NCBI GenBank assembly: GCA_035934555.1
Contig: DASYXT010000118.1
Span: 210,377-274,376 of the forward strand
From: DASYXT01 sp035934555
GTDB taxonomy: Bacteria; Verrucomicrobiota; Verrucomicrobiia; Limisphaerales; UBA8199
Direction of reading: 5' to 3'
Length of the DNA: 64,000 nucleotides
Every line of letters begins with the position of its first letter. Positions within the stretch are counted from its first letter, which is position 1. The notes under the pieces are model-generated. The model did not search any database and was not told the DNA's origin. It was given only the letters and a program-made list of their open reading frames with translations. Of this stretch, positions 8,963 through 16,745 are shown piece after piece. A program made the position numbers and the translations under genes.

Positions 8963-9042
8963 GCGTGGTTGCAGAGCGGAGCATTTTACAGGCCAAAAGG
9001 TGGGGCTGGCTCAAAAAGCCATTTTCAATGGCGGTTGCCTCC

Positions 9043-9071
9043 TTGACGCCCCGGTTGACAGCGGCGATAGT
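9043..9071 (+). promoter_or_regulatory. Candidate sigma-70 promoter of tmRNA
   Basis: TTGACG (9043-9048), a 17-base spacer and GATAGT (9066-9071), placing the transcription start about 8 bases before the mature tmRNA 5' end. Seen by eye only. Confidence 0.45.
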
Positions 9072-9086
9072 CTCAGCAGTTCTTTG

Positions 9087-9443
9087 GGGGGCGTACTGGT
9101 TTCGACTTGGCCGGTGCGTCAGGGGCGGCATGCCGAGGATGGTTCGTTGGCCTCGTTAATCATCGGACCAAAACAATAATTGCTAACCAAGAATTAGCTC
9201 TCGCGGCCTAATGTGTCGCGACGTTCACCGGTGGACACCTGCTACGCCGGATGAACGCCACAGCAGGTGTAGGCTTGGCGCGGCGTCCGCGCGCGTTGGG
9301 CTGAAGTTCTTATCTGTGGGCTAGGCTGGGCGGCTCGGTGTCAGGCCGCTATCGCCCGGCAGAAAACTTTCTCCTGACTAAGCATGTAGTCGCTGCTGGC
9401 AAATTTGCCAAGGACGCGGGTTCAACTCCCGCCGCCTCCACCA
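9087..9443 (+). ncRNA. ssrA: tmRNA (transfer-messenger RNA)
   Basis: 357 nt. The 5' end GGGGGCG pairs with CGCCTCC before the 3' A-CCA, making the tRNA-like acceptor stem, and the 5' part has the conserved TACTGGTTTCGAC. The 3' part has the T-arm GCGGGTTCAACTCCCGC and an encoded CCA. The tag reading frame is at 9182-9211 (GCT to TAA) and encodes ANQELALAA, which ends in the ALAA degradation signal. tmRNA with SmpB rescues stalled ribosomes and tags the unfinished protein for proteolysis. It is a one-piece tmRNA. Its 3' end is 4 bases from the stop codon of the convergent aldo/keto reductase. smpB is not in the window. Confidence 0.97.
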
Positions 9444-9446
9444 TTT

Positions 9447-10412
9447 CTAGATGTCCTGGTGCTGCCGCAGGAAGCTCCGCATGGCGAGTTTCTTTGCTGG
9501 GTTGATCGACTCCTCAAGTTTTCGGCGTTCCCGCACGGGCATAGGCGTGAAAGCACGGGCCAAGGCTGCGTTGTGTTCGATATGTTCGACCGCGGGCATG
9601 CCGACACTTGCCAGGCTCACCCCCAATGACAGCGCGTAACTGAGCAGTTTCTCGACCGGAGCAGCCCCGAGCAATTGCTCCTGCCCGAAGACTTTCATGG
9701 CGATCACCCCCAGGCGCTTCCTATTCGCTACCGGCAACGCGAGCCGTTCAAAGCTCCCGGCGCCTAGAGCCTTGACCTTCATTCCACCGGGGTCGTCGGT
9801 CATCCTGGCCAGGCCGGCGTTCAGCGCCATTTGCACGCAATCGAAATCATGCCGCTCAAGAGCCGTTTTCAGTACGCCGGGGTCGCTGTGTGACGTGATG
9901 CCGATCGCTCGGGTGAGTTTTTGGTCGCGTGCTTCGTACAACGCTTCCAGCACTCCCCCTTTGGCTTCGATGGCCTGCAGGTCATCCGCGCCTCGCAAGG
10001 TATGAATATGGAGGACATCGAGATGATCGGTTTGAAGCCGCTTCAGACTTAGCTCGATCTGCCGGCGGGCAGCGTCGGCCTTGCGGCTCGGGATTTTGGT
10101 CGCCAGAACTACTTCTCCCCGGCGACTGGGCATCATACGGCCGATGCGCTCTTCGCTTTTGCCGCCGCCGTAGTCATGCGCGGTGTCGAGGTAACGGATG
10201 CCCAGGTCAATTGCGCGGTTGAGCGCCCTGAGAGCCGCGTCCTCCTCTTTGTACATCAGGAACCGGCTGCCCGAGCCGAAGCCGAGGATGGGCACCCGGA
10301 TGCCAGTGCGCCCGAGGACCCGCGTCGGAAAGGCTTCCGTTTGGGCGTGGCCGATGATGGGGGCGGCCACTAAGCCGGCGGCCACAGTTTCAAGGAATTG
10401 TCGGCGGTTCAT
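9447..10412 (-). CDS. Tat-exported aldo/keto reductase
   Basis: 321 residues. The N-terminus MNRRQFLETVAAGLVAAPII is a twin-arginine signal, so the enzyme is probably exported folded. The aldo/keto reductase barrel follows: VLGRTGIRVPILGFGSGS, the catalytic Asp/Tyr region YLDTAHDYGGGKSEERIG, the Lys strand VVLATKIPSR, and LDVLHIHTLRG. It should use NAD(P)H to reduce a carbonyl, although exported members probably carry bound cofactor. The substrate is unknown. It is convergent with tmRNA, leaving no room for a separate terminator between the two. Tat-exported AKRs are common in Verrucomicrobiota and Planctomycetota. Confidence 0.93.
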   Translation of the reverse strand: MNRRQFLETVAAGLVAAPIIGHAQTEAFPTRVLGRTGIRVPILGFGSGSRFLMYKEEDAALRALNRAIDLGIRYLDTAHDYGGGKSEERIGRMMPSRRGEVVLATKIPSRKADAARRQIELSLKRLQTDHLDVLHIHTLRGADDLQAIEAKGGVLEALYEARDQKLTRAIGITSHSDPGVLKTALERHDFDCVQMALNAGLARMTDDPGGMKVKALGAGSFERLALPVANRKRLGVIAMKVFGQEQLLGAAPVEKLLSYALSLGVSLASVGMPAVEHIEHNAALARAFTPMPVRERRKLEESINPAKKLAMRSFLRQHQDI

Positions 10413-10459
10413 ACGGCCAGAAACTCTTACTCGGCAGTGGAGAACGCAAGCTCGGATTT

Positions 10460-10921
10460 CTAATCGCGTTTAGTTGGTGGCGCGGGTTCCTCGCTGCTGA
10501 ACGCTCGTGCGAGGGCGCAAAGGAGCGCGGCGCCGATGCCGAGGAATACCGCGGCCAGTGCCAGGCCCACCAGCGCTTCACTGCGGAAAGCGGCGGAAGT
10601 AAAGCGCATCGGATACAGGAACAAACCCAGACCGAGCAGTAGCAGGAAGAAGCAAAAGGCGAGCAGCCGGGCTTTGGTTTTGCGAGTGGGGCATTCTTGC
10701 ACGGCCCAGACGAGGCGCCAGAAGGGCCACGCGCAAATGGCGGCGGCTGCGCTCCAGACCAGCACGCTCCAATGCCAGGCAAAGTGGAGTCCTTGGCCTG
10801 GCGAATGTTCGAGGGCCGCAGCCGAACCGGTGACCGTGGCAAGGGCCAGGCCACTAGAGCCGATGACGATGACTTTGAACGTCTTATCAGTCGGCAGGTA
10901 CTTTTCGTCGGGGGCGGGCAT
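10460..10921 (-). CDS. Small membrane protein of unknown function
   Basis: 153 residues with hydrophobic segments near 16-35, 47-70, 85-105 and 115-140, so three or four membrane helices. The N-terminus (MPAPDEKYLPTDKTF) and C-terminus (SSEEPAPPTKRD) are polar. I do not recognise a family. The ATG begins immediately after a strong terminator hairpin (10926-10955) of the groEL transcript, so there is no room for a Shine-Dalgarno site. The gene must be read through that hairpin or from a leaderless start. Strand and spacing suggest it is followed by the aldo/keto reductase in one unit. Confidence 0.75.
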   Translation of the reverse strand: MPAPDEKYLPTDKTFKVIVIGSSGLALATVTGSAAALEHSPGQGLHFAWHWSVLVWSAAAAICAWPFWRLVWAVQECPTRKTKARLLAFCFFLLLLGLGLFLYPMRFTSAAFRSEALVGLALAAVFLGIGAALLCALARAFSSEEPAPPTKRD

Positions 10922-10955
10922 AAAACAGCGAGGCTGGCGTGCTCCAGCCTCGCTG
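10922..10955 (-). terminator. Intrinsic terminator after groEL
   Basis: On the minus strand a perfect 12-bp stem (CAGCGAGGCTGG / CCAGCCTCGCTG) with a 6-base loop is followed at once by TTTT. It lies about 80 bases past the groEL stop codon. Confidence 0.85.
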
Positions 10956-10976
10956 AGTGATTCGATTCCTCCGGAT

Positions 10977-11025
10977 GAGCCCAGGCCGGAGGCCCGGGCT
11001 CAAAGGATGGCAGGCCCGAGGCCTG
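10977..11025 (-). other. Two further hairpins between groEL and its terminator
   Basis: GAGCCCAGGCC / GGCCCGGGCTC (10977-11001, one mismatch) and CAGGCC / GGCCTG (11011-11025). With the 10926-10955 stem this makes three hairpins in 100 bases, which could protect the groEL message from 3' exonucleases. Confidence 0.6.
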
Positions 11026-11035
11026 GGGAACCAAC

Positions 11036-12676
11036 TTAGTAGTCCATTTCCCCGCCCATGCCGCCGTGGCCGCCCGGCATCGGAGCTTTCTTCTCCTTCT
11101 CCGGGATTTCGGTAATGAGGCATTCGGTCGTCAGGAGCAACCCGGCGATCGAGGCAGCGTTCTGGAGCGCGGTGCGGGTGACCTTTTTGGGGTCCACCAC
11201 GCCGGCTTTAACGAGGTCTTCGTATTCGCCAGTCGAGACGTTGTAGCCTTCGTTGCCTTTGCGGCGTTTGACTTCCTGCACGACCACCGAGCCTTCGACG
11301 CCGGCGTTTTCAGCCAGCGCGCGAGTGGGGAACTCGATGGCGCGTTTGACGATGTCAACGCCGATGCGCTCGTCGTCGTTGTCGGGTTTGACGGTGTCGA
11401 TGGCGCTCAAGCAGCGCAGCAGAGCCACGCCGCCCCCGGGGACGATGCCTTCCTCGACGGCCGCGCGGGTAGCGTGGAGGGCGTCTTCGACGCGGGCCTT
11501 CTTTTCTTTCATCTCGGTTTCGGTGGCCGCGCCGACATTAATGACGGCGACACCGCCGGCGAGTTTGGCCAGGCGTTCCTGCAGCTTTTCCCGGTCGTAA
11601 TCGGAGGTGGTTTCCTCGATTTGCCGGCGGATTTGGTTGACGCGGCCCTGGATTTCAGAGCTCTTGCCGCCACCTTCAACGATAGTGGTATTTTCCTTAT
11701 CGACGACGATGCTCTTGGCGCGGCCGAGGTCATCGAGGTTGAGGCTCTCGAGCTTGATGCCGAGGTCTTCACTGATGAACTTGCCGCCGGTGAGGATGGC
11801 GATGTCTTCGCACATGGCTTTGCGTCGATCGCCGAAGCCCGGGGCTTTGACGGCGCAGACGTTGAGAGTGCCGCGCAGCTTGTTGACGACGAGGGTCGCC
11901 AACGCTTCGCCTTCCACTTCTTCAGCAATGATCAGCATCGGCTTGCCGACCTTGGCGACCTTTTCCAGGATCGGCAAAAGGTCCTTCAAGCTGCTAATCT
12001 TCTTTTCATAGATGAGGATGTAGGCGTCTTCCAGGCGGGCTTCCATCGCTTCGGCGTTGGTGACGAAGTACGGGGACAGATAGCCCTTGTCGAACTGCAT
12101 ACCTTCGACAACGTCGAGGGTGGTCTCGATGGACTTGGCTTCTTCGACGGTGATGGTGCCGTCCTTGCCGACCTTATCCATGGCATCGGCAATGATCTCG
12201 CCGATGGTGGTGTCCCAGTTGGCGGAGACGGTGGCGACTTGCTTGATTTCCTCTTTGTCTTTGACCTTCTTGGCGATTTTGTCGAGCTGCTCGACGGCCG
12301 CGGCGACGGACTTGTTAATGCCGCGCTGGATGCCGATGGGGTTGGCGCCGGAGGTGACGTACTTCAGGCCTTCGCGGTAGATAGCTTCGGCCAGGACGGT
12401 AGCGGTGGTGGTGCCATCCCCGGCGGCGTCGCTGGTCTTGGAGGCGACTTCGCGCACCATCTGGGCGCCCATATTTTCATAGGGGTCTTCCAGTTCGATT
12501 TCCTTGGCGACAGTGACACCGTCTTTGGTGACGGTCGGGGAGCCAAATTTCTTGTCGAGGACGACGTTACGGCCTTTGGGGCCGAGGGTCGCGGCCACGG
12601 CTCGGGCGAGTTTGGAGACACCCTTGAGGAGGGTCTGACGAGCATTCTCGTCGAAGATGAGTTGTTTTGCTGCCAT
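11036..12676 (-). CDS. groEL: 60 kDa chaperonin GroEL
   Basis: 546 residues, full family length. It forms the double heptameric ring that folds proteins with GroES and ATP in the cytoplasm. Visible landmarks are the ATP-site motifs TLGPKGRNVVLDKKFGSP and AGDGTTTATVLA, the equatorial/intermediate segment EEGIVPGGGVALLR, and the Gly/Met C-terminal tail GGHGGMGGEMDY. It follows groES by 36 bases on the same strand, so the two form the usual groES-groEL operon. No HrcA/CIRCE inverted repeat (TTAGCACTC-N9-GAGTGCTAA) is seen upstream of groES. Confidence 0.99.
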   Translation of the reverse strand: MAAKQLIFDENARQTLLKGVSKLARAVAATLGPKGRNVVLDKKFGSPTVTKDGVTVAKEIELEDPYENMGAQMVREVASKTSDAAGDGTTTATVLAEAIYREGLKYVTSGANPIGIQRGINKSVAAAVEQLDKIAKKVKDKEEIKQVATVSANWDTTIGEIIADAMDKVGKDGTITVEEAKSIETTLDVVEGMQFDKGYLSPYFVTNAEAMEARLEDAYILIYEKKISSLKDLLPILEKVAKVGKPMLIIAEEVEGEALATLVVNKLRGTLNVCAVKAPGFGDRRKAMCEDIAILTGGKFISEDLGIKLESLNLDDLGRAKSIVVDKENTTIVEGGGKSSEIQGRVNQIRRQIEETTSDYDREKLQERLAKLAGGVAVINVGAATETEMKEKKARVEDALHATRAAVEEGIVPGGGVALLRCLSAIDTVKPDNDDERIGVDIVKRAIEFPTRALAENAGVEGSVVVQEVKRRKGNEGYNVSTGEYEDLVKAGVVDPKKVTRTALQNAASIAGLLLTTECLITEIPEKEKKAPMPGGHGGMGGEMDY

Positions 12677-12712
12677 ATGCTAATTGATAGTTACAAGTTA
12701 ATTGTTGAGGTG

Positions 12713-13006
12713 TTATTCGATCACGGCCAGCACGTCGTCGGAGTTAAGGATTTTGTATTCCTTTCCGTCGAGTTTGATTTCGGTGCCGCCGTATTTGCTG
12801 ACAAGAACGCGGTCGCCCTTTTTAATTTCAAAGGGGACTTTCTTGCCGTTGTCATCGGTTTTGCCGGTGCCCAGGGCCACGACGAGGCTTTCCATGGGTT
12901 TTTCCTTCGCGGTATCGGGAATGATAATCCCGCCCTTTTTGACTTCCTTCTCTTCGACCGCTTCGACAAGAATGCGATCGCCGAGGGGTTTAACGTTTAG
13001 TGCCAT
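12713..13006 (-). CDS. groES: 10 kDa co-chaperonin GroES
   Basis: 97 residues, standard length. GroES caps the GroEL chamber. The sequence opens MALNVKPLGDRILVEAVEE and includes the mobile-loop region KKGGIIIPDTAKEKP, GTGKTDDNGKKVPFEIKKGD (dome/base) and the end ILNSDDVLAVIE. It is the first gene of groES-groEL. The 158 bases upstream, back to dnaK, contain a hairpin but no recognisable CIRCE site, so heat-shock control must use another means, such as a sigma factor or unknown operator. Confidence 0.99.
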   Translation of the reverse strand: MALNVKPLGDRILVEAVEEKEVKKGGIIIPDTAKEKPMESLVVALGTGKTDDNGKKVPFEIKKGDRVLVSKYGGTEIKLDGKEYKILNSDDVLAVIE

Positions 13007-13132
13007 AGTTTGGTTTTCGTTGTTTGTTGTTGATCAGTTCATCAAAATCCGCCCGCACTCACGGGGGAAATTCGTTAGAGCGTTTCAATCGTAAAGCGTA
13101 GGAGCGTAACACTTCCACGCGAGCGGAACGCT

Positions 13133-13156
13133 GGTTCGTGCTACCGAGCACGAACC
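13133..13156. terminator. Hairpin between dnaK and groES
   Basis: Perfect 10-bp stem GGTTCGTGCT / AGCACGAACC with loop ACCG, 8 bases past the dnaK stop. No T-run follows on the minus strand, so it is a weak candidate for termination, RNA processing or 3'-end protection of dnaK. Confidence 0.4.
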
Positions 13157-13164
13157 CATATAAA

Positions 13165-15117
13165 TTATTTTTTCTCGTCCACGACCTCGGCATCGATGAT
13201 CGGGCCTTCGTCCTTCTTGCCGCTGCCGGGCTGCTCGGGGCCGGGGCCACCGGCGCCGGCACCCGGTTGAGGCTGGTCGCCACCGCGGGCGGCGCGGGCC
13301 TTCTCGCCGGCGGCTTTATACAGCTCGGCGGAAACGGCCTGCCACGCTTCGTTCAGTTTCTCGCTGGCGGAGCGGATGGCGGCGGCGTCCTGGCCCTTGA
13401 GGGCCTCTTTGACCTCTTGAACCGCGGTCTCCATTTTGCCCTTGTCGTTGCCGGCCAGTTTCTCGGCGTTATCTTTGAGGAATTTTTCCGAACGATAGAC
13501 GGCGTTGTCGGCTTCGTTGCGGACCTCGATTTCGTCGCGGCGGGCCTTGTCCTCATCGGCGTGGGCCTCGGCGTCCTTGCGCATTTTTTCGATCTCCTCT
13601 TTGCTAAGCCCGCTGCTGGCGGTGATGGTGATCTTCTGCTCCTTGCCGGTGCCGAGGTCCTTGGCGCTGACGTGGAGGATGCCATTGGCGTCGATATCGA
13701 AAGTGACTTCGATTTGCGGCACGCCGCGCGGCGCCGGCGGGATGTCGGTCAGATGGAACTTGCCGATGGTTTTGTTATCGCGAGCCAATTGGCGTTCACC
13801 CTGGAGGACATGAATCTCGACGCCGGGCTGATTATCCGAGGCGGTCGAGAAGATCTCCGACTTGCGGGTCGGGACGGTGGTATTGCGCTCGATGAGCTTG
13901 GTGTAAACACCGCCGAGGGTTTCGATACCCAGCGAGAGCGGGGTCACGTCAAGCAGCAGCACGTCTTTGACTTCGCCCTTGAGCACGCCCGCTTGAATGG
14001 CCGCACCCACAGCGACGACTTCATCCGGGTTCACGCCCTGGTGCGGAGTCTTGTTGACCAGCGAGCGGGCGGTATCGACCACCTTGGGCATGCGAGTCAT
14101 GCCCCCGACGAGCACGAGCTCATCGATTTTATCCACCGAAACGCCGGCGTCGCGCAGGCAGTTCTTGACCGGGGTGATGGTGCGTTCGAAGAGGTCATCG
14201 CATAACTGCTCCATCTTGGCCCGAGTCAGCTTCATGCTGATGTGCTTAGGGCCGCTGGCGTCGGCGGTGATGAAGGGCAGGTTGATTTCATACACCTGCG
14301 AGCTGGACAGCGCGATCTTCGCTTTCTCAGCCTCCTCCTTGATGCGCTGGAGGGCATCGGGCTGCTTGCGCAAGTCCATGCCGTGTTCTTTCTTGAACTC
14401 ATCGAGAATCCAATCCATGATGCGTCCGTCCCAGTCATCGCCGCCGAGGTGGGTATCGCCGTTGGTGGCTTTGACCTCGAAGACCCCATCGCCGATTTCC
14501 AGCACCGAAATATCGAAGGTGCCGCCGCCCAGGTCGTACACCGCGATTTCCTCGTCTTTCTTTTTATCAAGGCCGTAAGCAAGCGACGCGGCGGTGGGCT
14601 CGTTGATGATGCGCAGCACTTCGAGGCCGGCGATGCGGCCGGCGTCTTTGGTGGCCTGGCGCTGGGAGTCGTTGAAATAGGCCGGAACGGTGATGACGGC
14701 TTGAGAGATTTTCTCCCCAAGGCGCATCTCGGCGTCGGCTTTGAGCTTGGCCAGAATCATCGCCGAAACCTCCGGCGGGCTGAACTGCTTGGGCTTGCCA
14801 TCGACTTCGACTTCTACACAGGCGTCGCCGTTAGGACCAGGGACGACCTTGTAGGGGACGCGTTTGCGTTCCTCCTCGACTTCGCTGAATTTACGGCCCA
14901 TGAAGCGCTTAATGGAATAGACGGTATTCCTGGAGTTGGTGACGGCCTGGCGCTTGGCGGCGTCACCGACCAGTCGTTCACCGCTCTTGGTGAACGCGAC
15001 CACGGACGGGGTCACACGCCGGCCTTCGGAATTCTCCAGCACAACGGGTTCGCCGCCTTCCATCACAGACATGCACGAGTTGGTCGTGCCCAAATCGATA
15101 CCAATTACTTTAGCCAT
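13165..15117 (-). CDS. dnaK: Hsp70 chaperone DnaK
   Basis: 650 residues, full length. The N-terminal ATPase domain shows GIDLGTTNSCMSVMEGG, VPAYFNDSQRQATKDAG and YDLGGGTFDISVLEIG; the linker and substrate domain begin at KDVLLLDVTPLSLGIETLGG. The C-terminal tail is Gly/Pro-rich and ends DAEVVDEKK in place of EEVKDKK-type tails. It binds exposed hydrophobic peptides with DnaJ and GrpE, but neither gene is adjacent. A Shine-Dalgarno site AGGAG lies 8 bases before the ATG. It is followed on the same strand by groES-groEL, so the two main chaperone systems are linked. Confidence 0.99.
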   Translation of the reverse strand: MAKVIGIDLGTTNSCMSVMEGGEPVVLENSEGRRVTPSVVAFTKSGERLVGDAAKRQAVTNSRNTVYSIKRFMGRKFSEVEEERKRVPYKVVPGPNGDACVEVEVDGKPKQFSPPEVSAMILAKLKADAEMRLGEKISQAVITVPAYFNDSQRQATKDAGRIAGLEVLRIINEPTAASLAYGLDKKKDEEIAVYDLGGGTFDISVLEIGDGVFEVKATNGDTHLGGDDWDGRIMDWILDEFKKEHGMDLRKQPDALQRIKEEAEKAKIALSSSQVYEINLPFITADASGPKHISMKLTRAKMEQLCDDLFERTITPVKNCLRDAGVSVDKIDELVLVGGMTRMPKVVDTARSLVNKTPHQGVNPDEVVAVGAAIQAGVLKGEVKDVLLLDVTPLSLGIETLGGVYTKLIERNTTVPTRKSEIFSTASDNQPGVEIHVLQGERQLARDNKTIGKFHLTDIPPAPRGVPQIEVTFDIDANGILHVSAKDLGTGKEQKITITASSGLSKEEIEKMRKDAEAHADEDKARRDEIEVRNEADNAVYRSEKFLKDNAEKLAGNDKGKMETAVQEVKEALKGQDAAAIRSASEKLNEAWQAVSAELYKAAGEKARAARGGDQPQPGAGAGGPGPEQPGSGKKDEGPIIDAEVVDEKK

Positions 15118-15254
15118 ATAAAATGCTCCTGCTTAAAAACACAAAGCCAAAGGGTCTAGAGCAATGAGGGTGCCACTCGGGGGTGAATCAGAAATAAGAA
15201 ATTGCAGCTCAGCATGTTAGGATTCAAAAAGCGGCTGAAGATGTGAGTGCGATG

Positions 15255-15284
15255 ACTGTGCCATTTGCGACAAAATGGCGCAGT
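15255..15284. promoter_or_regulatory. Inverted repeat upstream of dnaK, possible operator
   Basis: ACTGTGCCATTT (15255-15266) and AAATGGCGCAGT (15273-15284) are inverted copies with one mismatch and a 6-base loop. It is 138 bases upstream of dnaK. It could be an operator for heat-shock control, since CIRCE is absent, or a hairpin ending the PIN-toxin transcript. No direct evidence separates these. Confidence 0.35.
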
Positions 15285-15352
15285 TCGGAGGCCAGATTGG
15301 CGCAGGAGCTTGTGCATCGCCGGAGAGCCCGAAGCGCGACTGTGTTCGGAAG

Positions 15353-15382
15353 TTGCTGCGGACAGGAATGTCTGCGCTCCGG
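15353..15382 (-). repeat. Dispersed palindromic repeat, single copy
   Basis: TTGCTGCGGACAGGAATG followed by TCTGCGCTCCGG matches the copies at 33997 and, inverted, 33918. No partner of opposite orientation is seen within 100 bases. Confidence 0.7.
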
Positions 15383-15472
15383 CGCTTGTTTGCCTGAGGA
15401 CCTTGTGAGGAGCCCGGAATTTAGCGGGAGGAAACAGAGGGAACGAAGATTCTGCTTCTGCACCAGCTCCGT

Positions 15473-15874
15473 TCAGAGTGGCGGGAATTCACAGGAAATC
15501 GGTTTTCCCTTCAGCGTGCGGTAAACAGCGAAGTCTTTGCGATCGATCGTTAAAACCTTCAGCCGCGGGTTGCTTTGAGCAAGCATGACAATGCACGCAT
15601 CTGCGGCGTCCATGCCGTAATCTGAGTACTTTTCCAAAAGCTCGAGCACCTCTGCGCGATTCGCATTCCATAGGAAATCAATTTGGTAGTCTCCCTCAGC
15701 CAAAGCACGAGCGATGCGTGTCGGCCCCGCCAGGAAGCAGGCTTCAACCAACGCCGCTTCGCACGTCAGGTGCGGCTCCGGGTTCTGACGGGCCATTCGG
15801 CGCGCCCAACCGCGGACTCTATCATTGGGATCCCAGAATCCGGCGATGTAGCCGGTATCAGCGATGAACTGCAC
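15473..15874 (-). CDS. PIN-domain toxin (VapC-like)
   Basis: 133 residues from a GTG start at 15874, chosen because GGAGG lies 6 bases upstream and the protein then opens QFIADTGYIAGFWDPND, the usual first strand of a PIN domain with Asp. Other acidic metal-site candidates are the Glu in LTCEAALVEACF and the Asp pair in YGMDAADACIVMLAQ, with a final Asp in VLTIDRKDF. PIN toxins are Mg-dependent RNases, often acting on tRNA or rRNA. The longer frame to 15952 would run far into the antitoxin gene. It overlaps the upstream antitoxin by 17 bases, as in toxin-antitoxin operons. Confidence 0.85.
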   Translation of the reverse strand: MQFIADTGYIAGFWDPNDRVRGWARRMARQNPEPHLTCEAALVEACFLAGPTRIARALAEGDYQIDFLWNANRAEVLELLEKYSDYGMDAADACIVMLAQSNPRLKVLTIDRKDFAVYRTLKGKPISCEFPPL

Positions 15875-16106
15875 GTTTTGCCTCCAGCTTGCGGCGGATA
15901 AACTCCTTTGGGCGTTGGGACGCCGCCAAAGGCATTCTGTAGTCCGGGTCAATCCGGAGCGAGGCGCACTCCCGGGGCAGTTCCGCCGCAGCCTTGCAGG
16001 CGGAGTTGATCATGAACCGCGAAATCGGCATCCCGCGTCGGCGCGCGGCGGAACGGATGATTTCTCGTTCCTTGGCCGTTGGCCGGGTAGCTATGATGTA
16101 CGACAT
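15858..16106 (-). CDS. Antitoxin of the PIN toxin, ribbon-helix-helix-like
   Basis: 82 residues from the ATG at 16106 (MSYIIATRPTAKEREIIRSA). The frame extends to 16160, but the later start matches DUF1778/RHH-like antitoxins, in which a short beta strand precedes two helices (AKEREIIRSAARRRG, then PISRFMINSACKAA). The C-terminus is basic and charged and would wrap the toxin. It should bind DNA as a dimer, repress its own operon and neutralise the PIN toxin encoded immediately downstream with a 17-base overlap. The family assignment is by pattern and position, not certain. Confidence 0.7.
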   Translation of the reverse strand: MSYIIATRPTAKEREIIRSAARRRGMPISRFMINSACKAAAELPRECASLRIDPDYRMPLAASQRPKEFIRRKLEAKRAVHR

Positions 16107-16376
16107 ACAAATAGTATGCTGCTTGGAAAGCGGATCGTCAATACTCATATCAGCACCCACAACCGCTCACCCCTAATTAAAGCTGGTTGACCGGCGCCAG
16201 CCGGGCATGTAGAGTTTTGTTAATTCCACGTATTAACGTTTATCGGAGCGGGGATCGCCTGAAGTGCCCGCCTGCCCGCACGCGGCGCTTGGGGAGTGGG
16301 AGATTACACTGTCAGTTCGGCATGCCTCCGCTCGAGCCAAAGGCGGAGCGGGAATCTGCGGGCCGGGAAAGGAACT

Positions 16377-16739
16377 ATGGCAAAGGTACTGTTAGTGGAG
16401 GATAACGAGATGAACCGCGACATGTTGTCGCGGCGACTCGAACGCAAGGGTTACACCGTGGTATGCGCGGTGGATGGGCAGCAGGCGGTGGACATGGCCA
16501 CTACCGAGAGCCCGGCGCTCATCCTGATGGACATGAGCCTGCCGGTGCTGGATGGCTGGGAGGCCACCCGGCGCATCAAGGCGCAAACCCCTGCGATCCC
16601 CATCATCGCGCTCACCGCCCACGCGATGGAGGGCGACGAACGCAGGGCCCGCGATGCGGGCTGCGACGATTACGACACCAAGCCTATTGAGCTGGAGCGG
16701 CTGCTGGGTAAAATCCAAAAGCTGGTCCCGACGGCTTGA
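16377..16739 (+). CDS. Stand-alone response-regulator receiver protein
   Basis: 120 residues, one receiver domain and nothing else. Acidic pocket E8-D9, phospho-acceptor D52 (ALILMDMSLPVLDGWEA), Thr in IIALTAHAM and Lys in DYDTKPIE are all present, so it should be phosphorylated. The ATG at 16377 is chosen over upstream in-frame starts because AAAGGA precedes it closely. It ends 6 bases before the giant hybrid kinase, so the two are co-transcribed. CheY/DivK-like single receivers either bind target proteins or pass phosphate to histidine-phosphotransfer domains; the DHp domains encoded at 24567-26270 are candidate partners. Confidence 0.95.
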   Translation: MAKVLLVEDNEMNRDMLSRRLERKGYTVVCAVDGQQAVDMATTESPALILMDMSLPVLDGWEATRRIKAQTPAIPIIALTAHAMEGDERRARDAGCDDYDTKPIELERLLGKIQKLVPTA

Positions 16740-16745
16740 GGCCCC

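Larger units (their letters stand above)
15118..15472. other. 355-bp gap between the PIN toxin and dnaK
   Basis: Holds the dnaK upstream region (Shine-Dalgarno AGGAG just before the start), a 12-bp inverted repeat at 15255-15284 and one dispersed palindromic repeat at 15353-15382. I see no gene. Confidence 0.6.

Noticed and set aside
11066..13000. 644-codon open frame opposite groEL-groES
   Set aside because: It is antisense to two certain genes and its sequence is a codon-bias shadow of them.
13007..13164. CIRCE operator before groES
   Set aside because: CGCACTCACGG gives a partial left half only; the right half GAGTGCTAA is missing.
13138..15159. Long open frames opposite dnaK
   Set aside because: Antisense to dnaK, with no start signal or family features.
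16161..16376. Riboswitch (c-di-GMP type) before the receiver gene
   Set aside because: A GC-rich hairpin is present, but the conserved GEMM bases are not.
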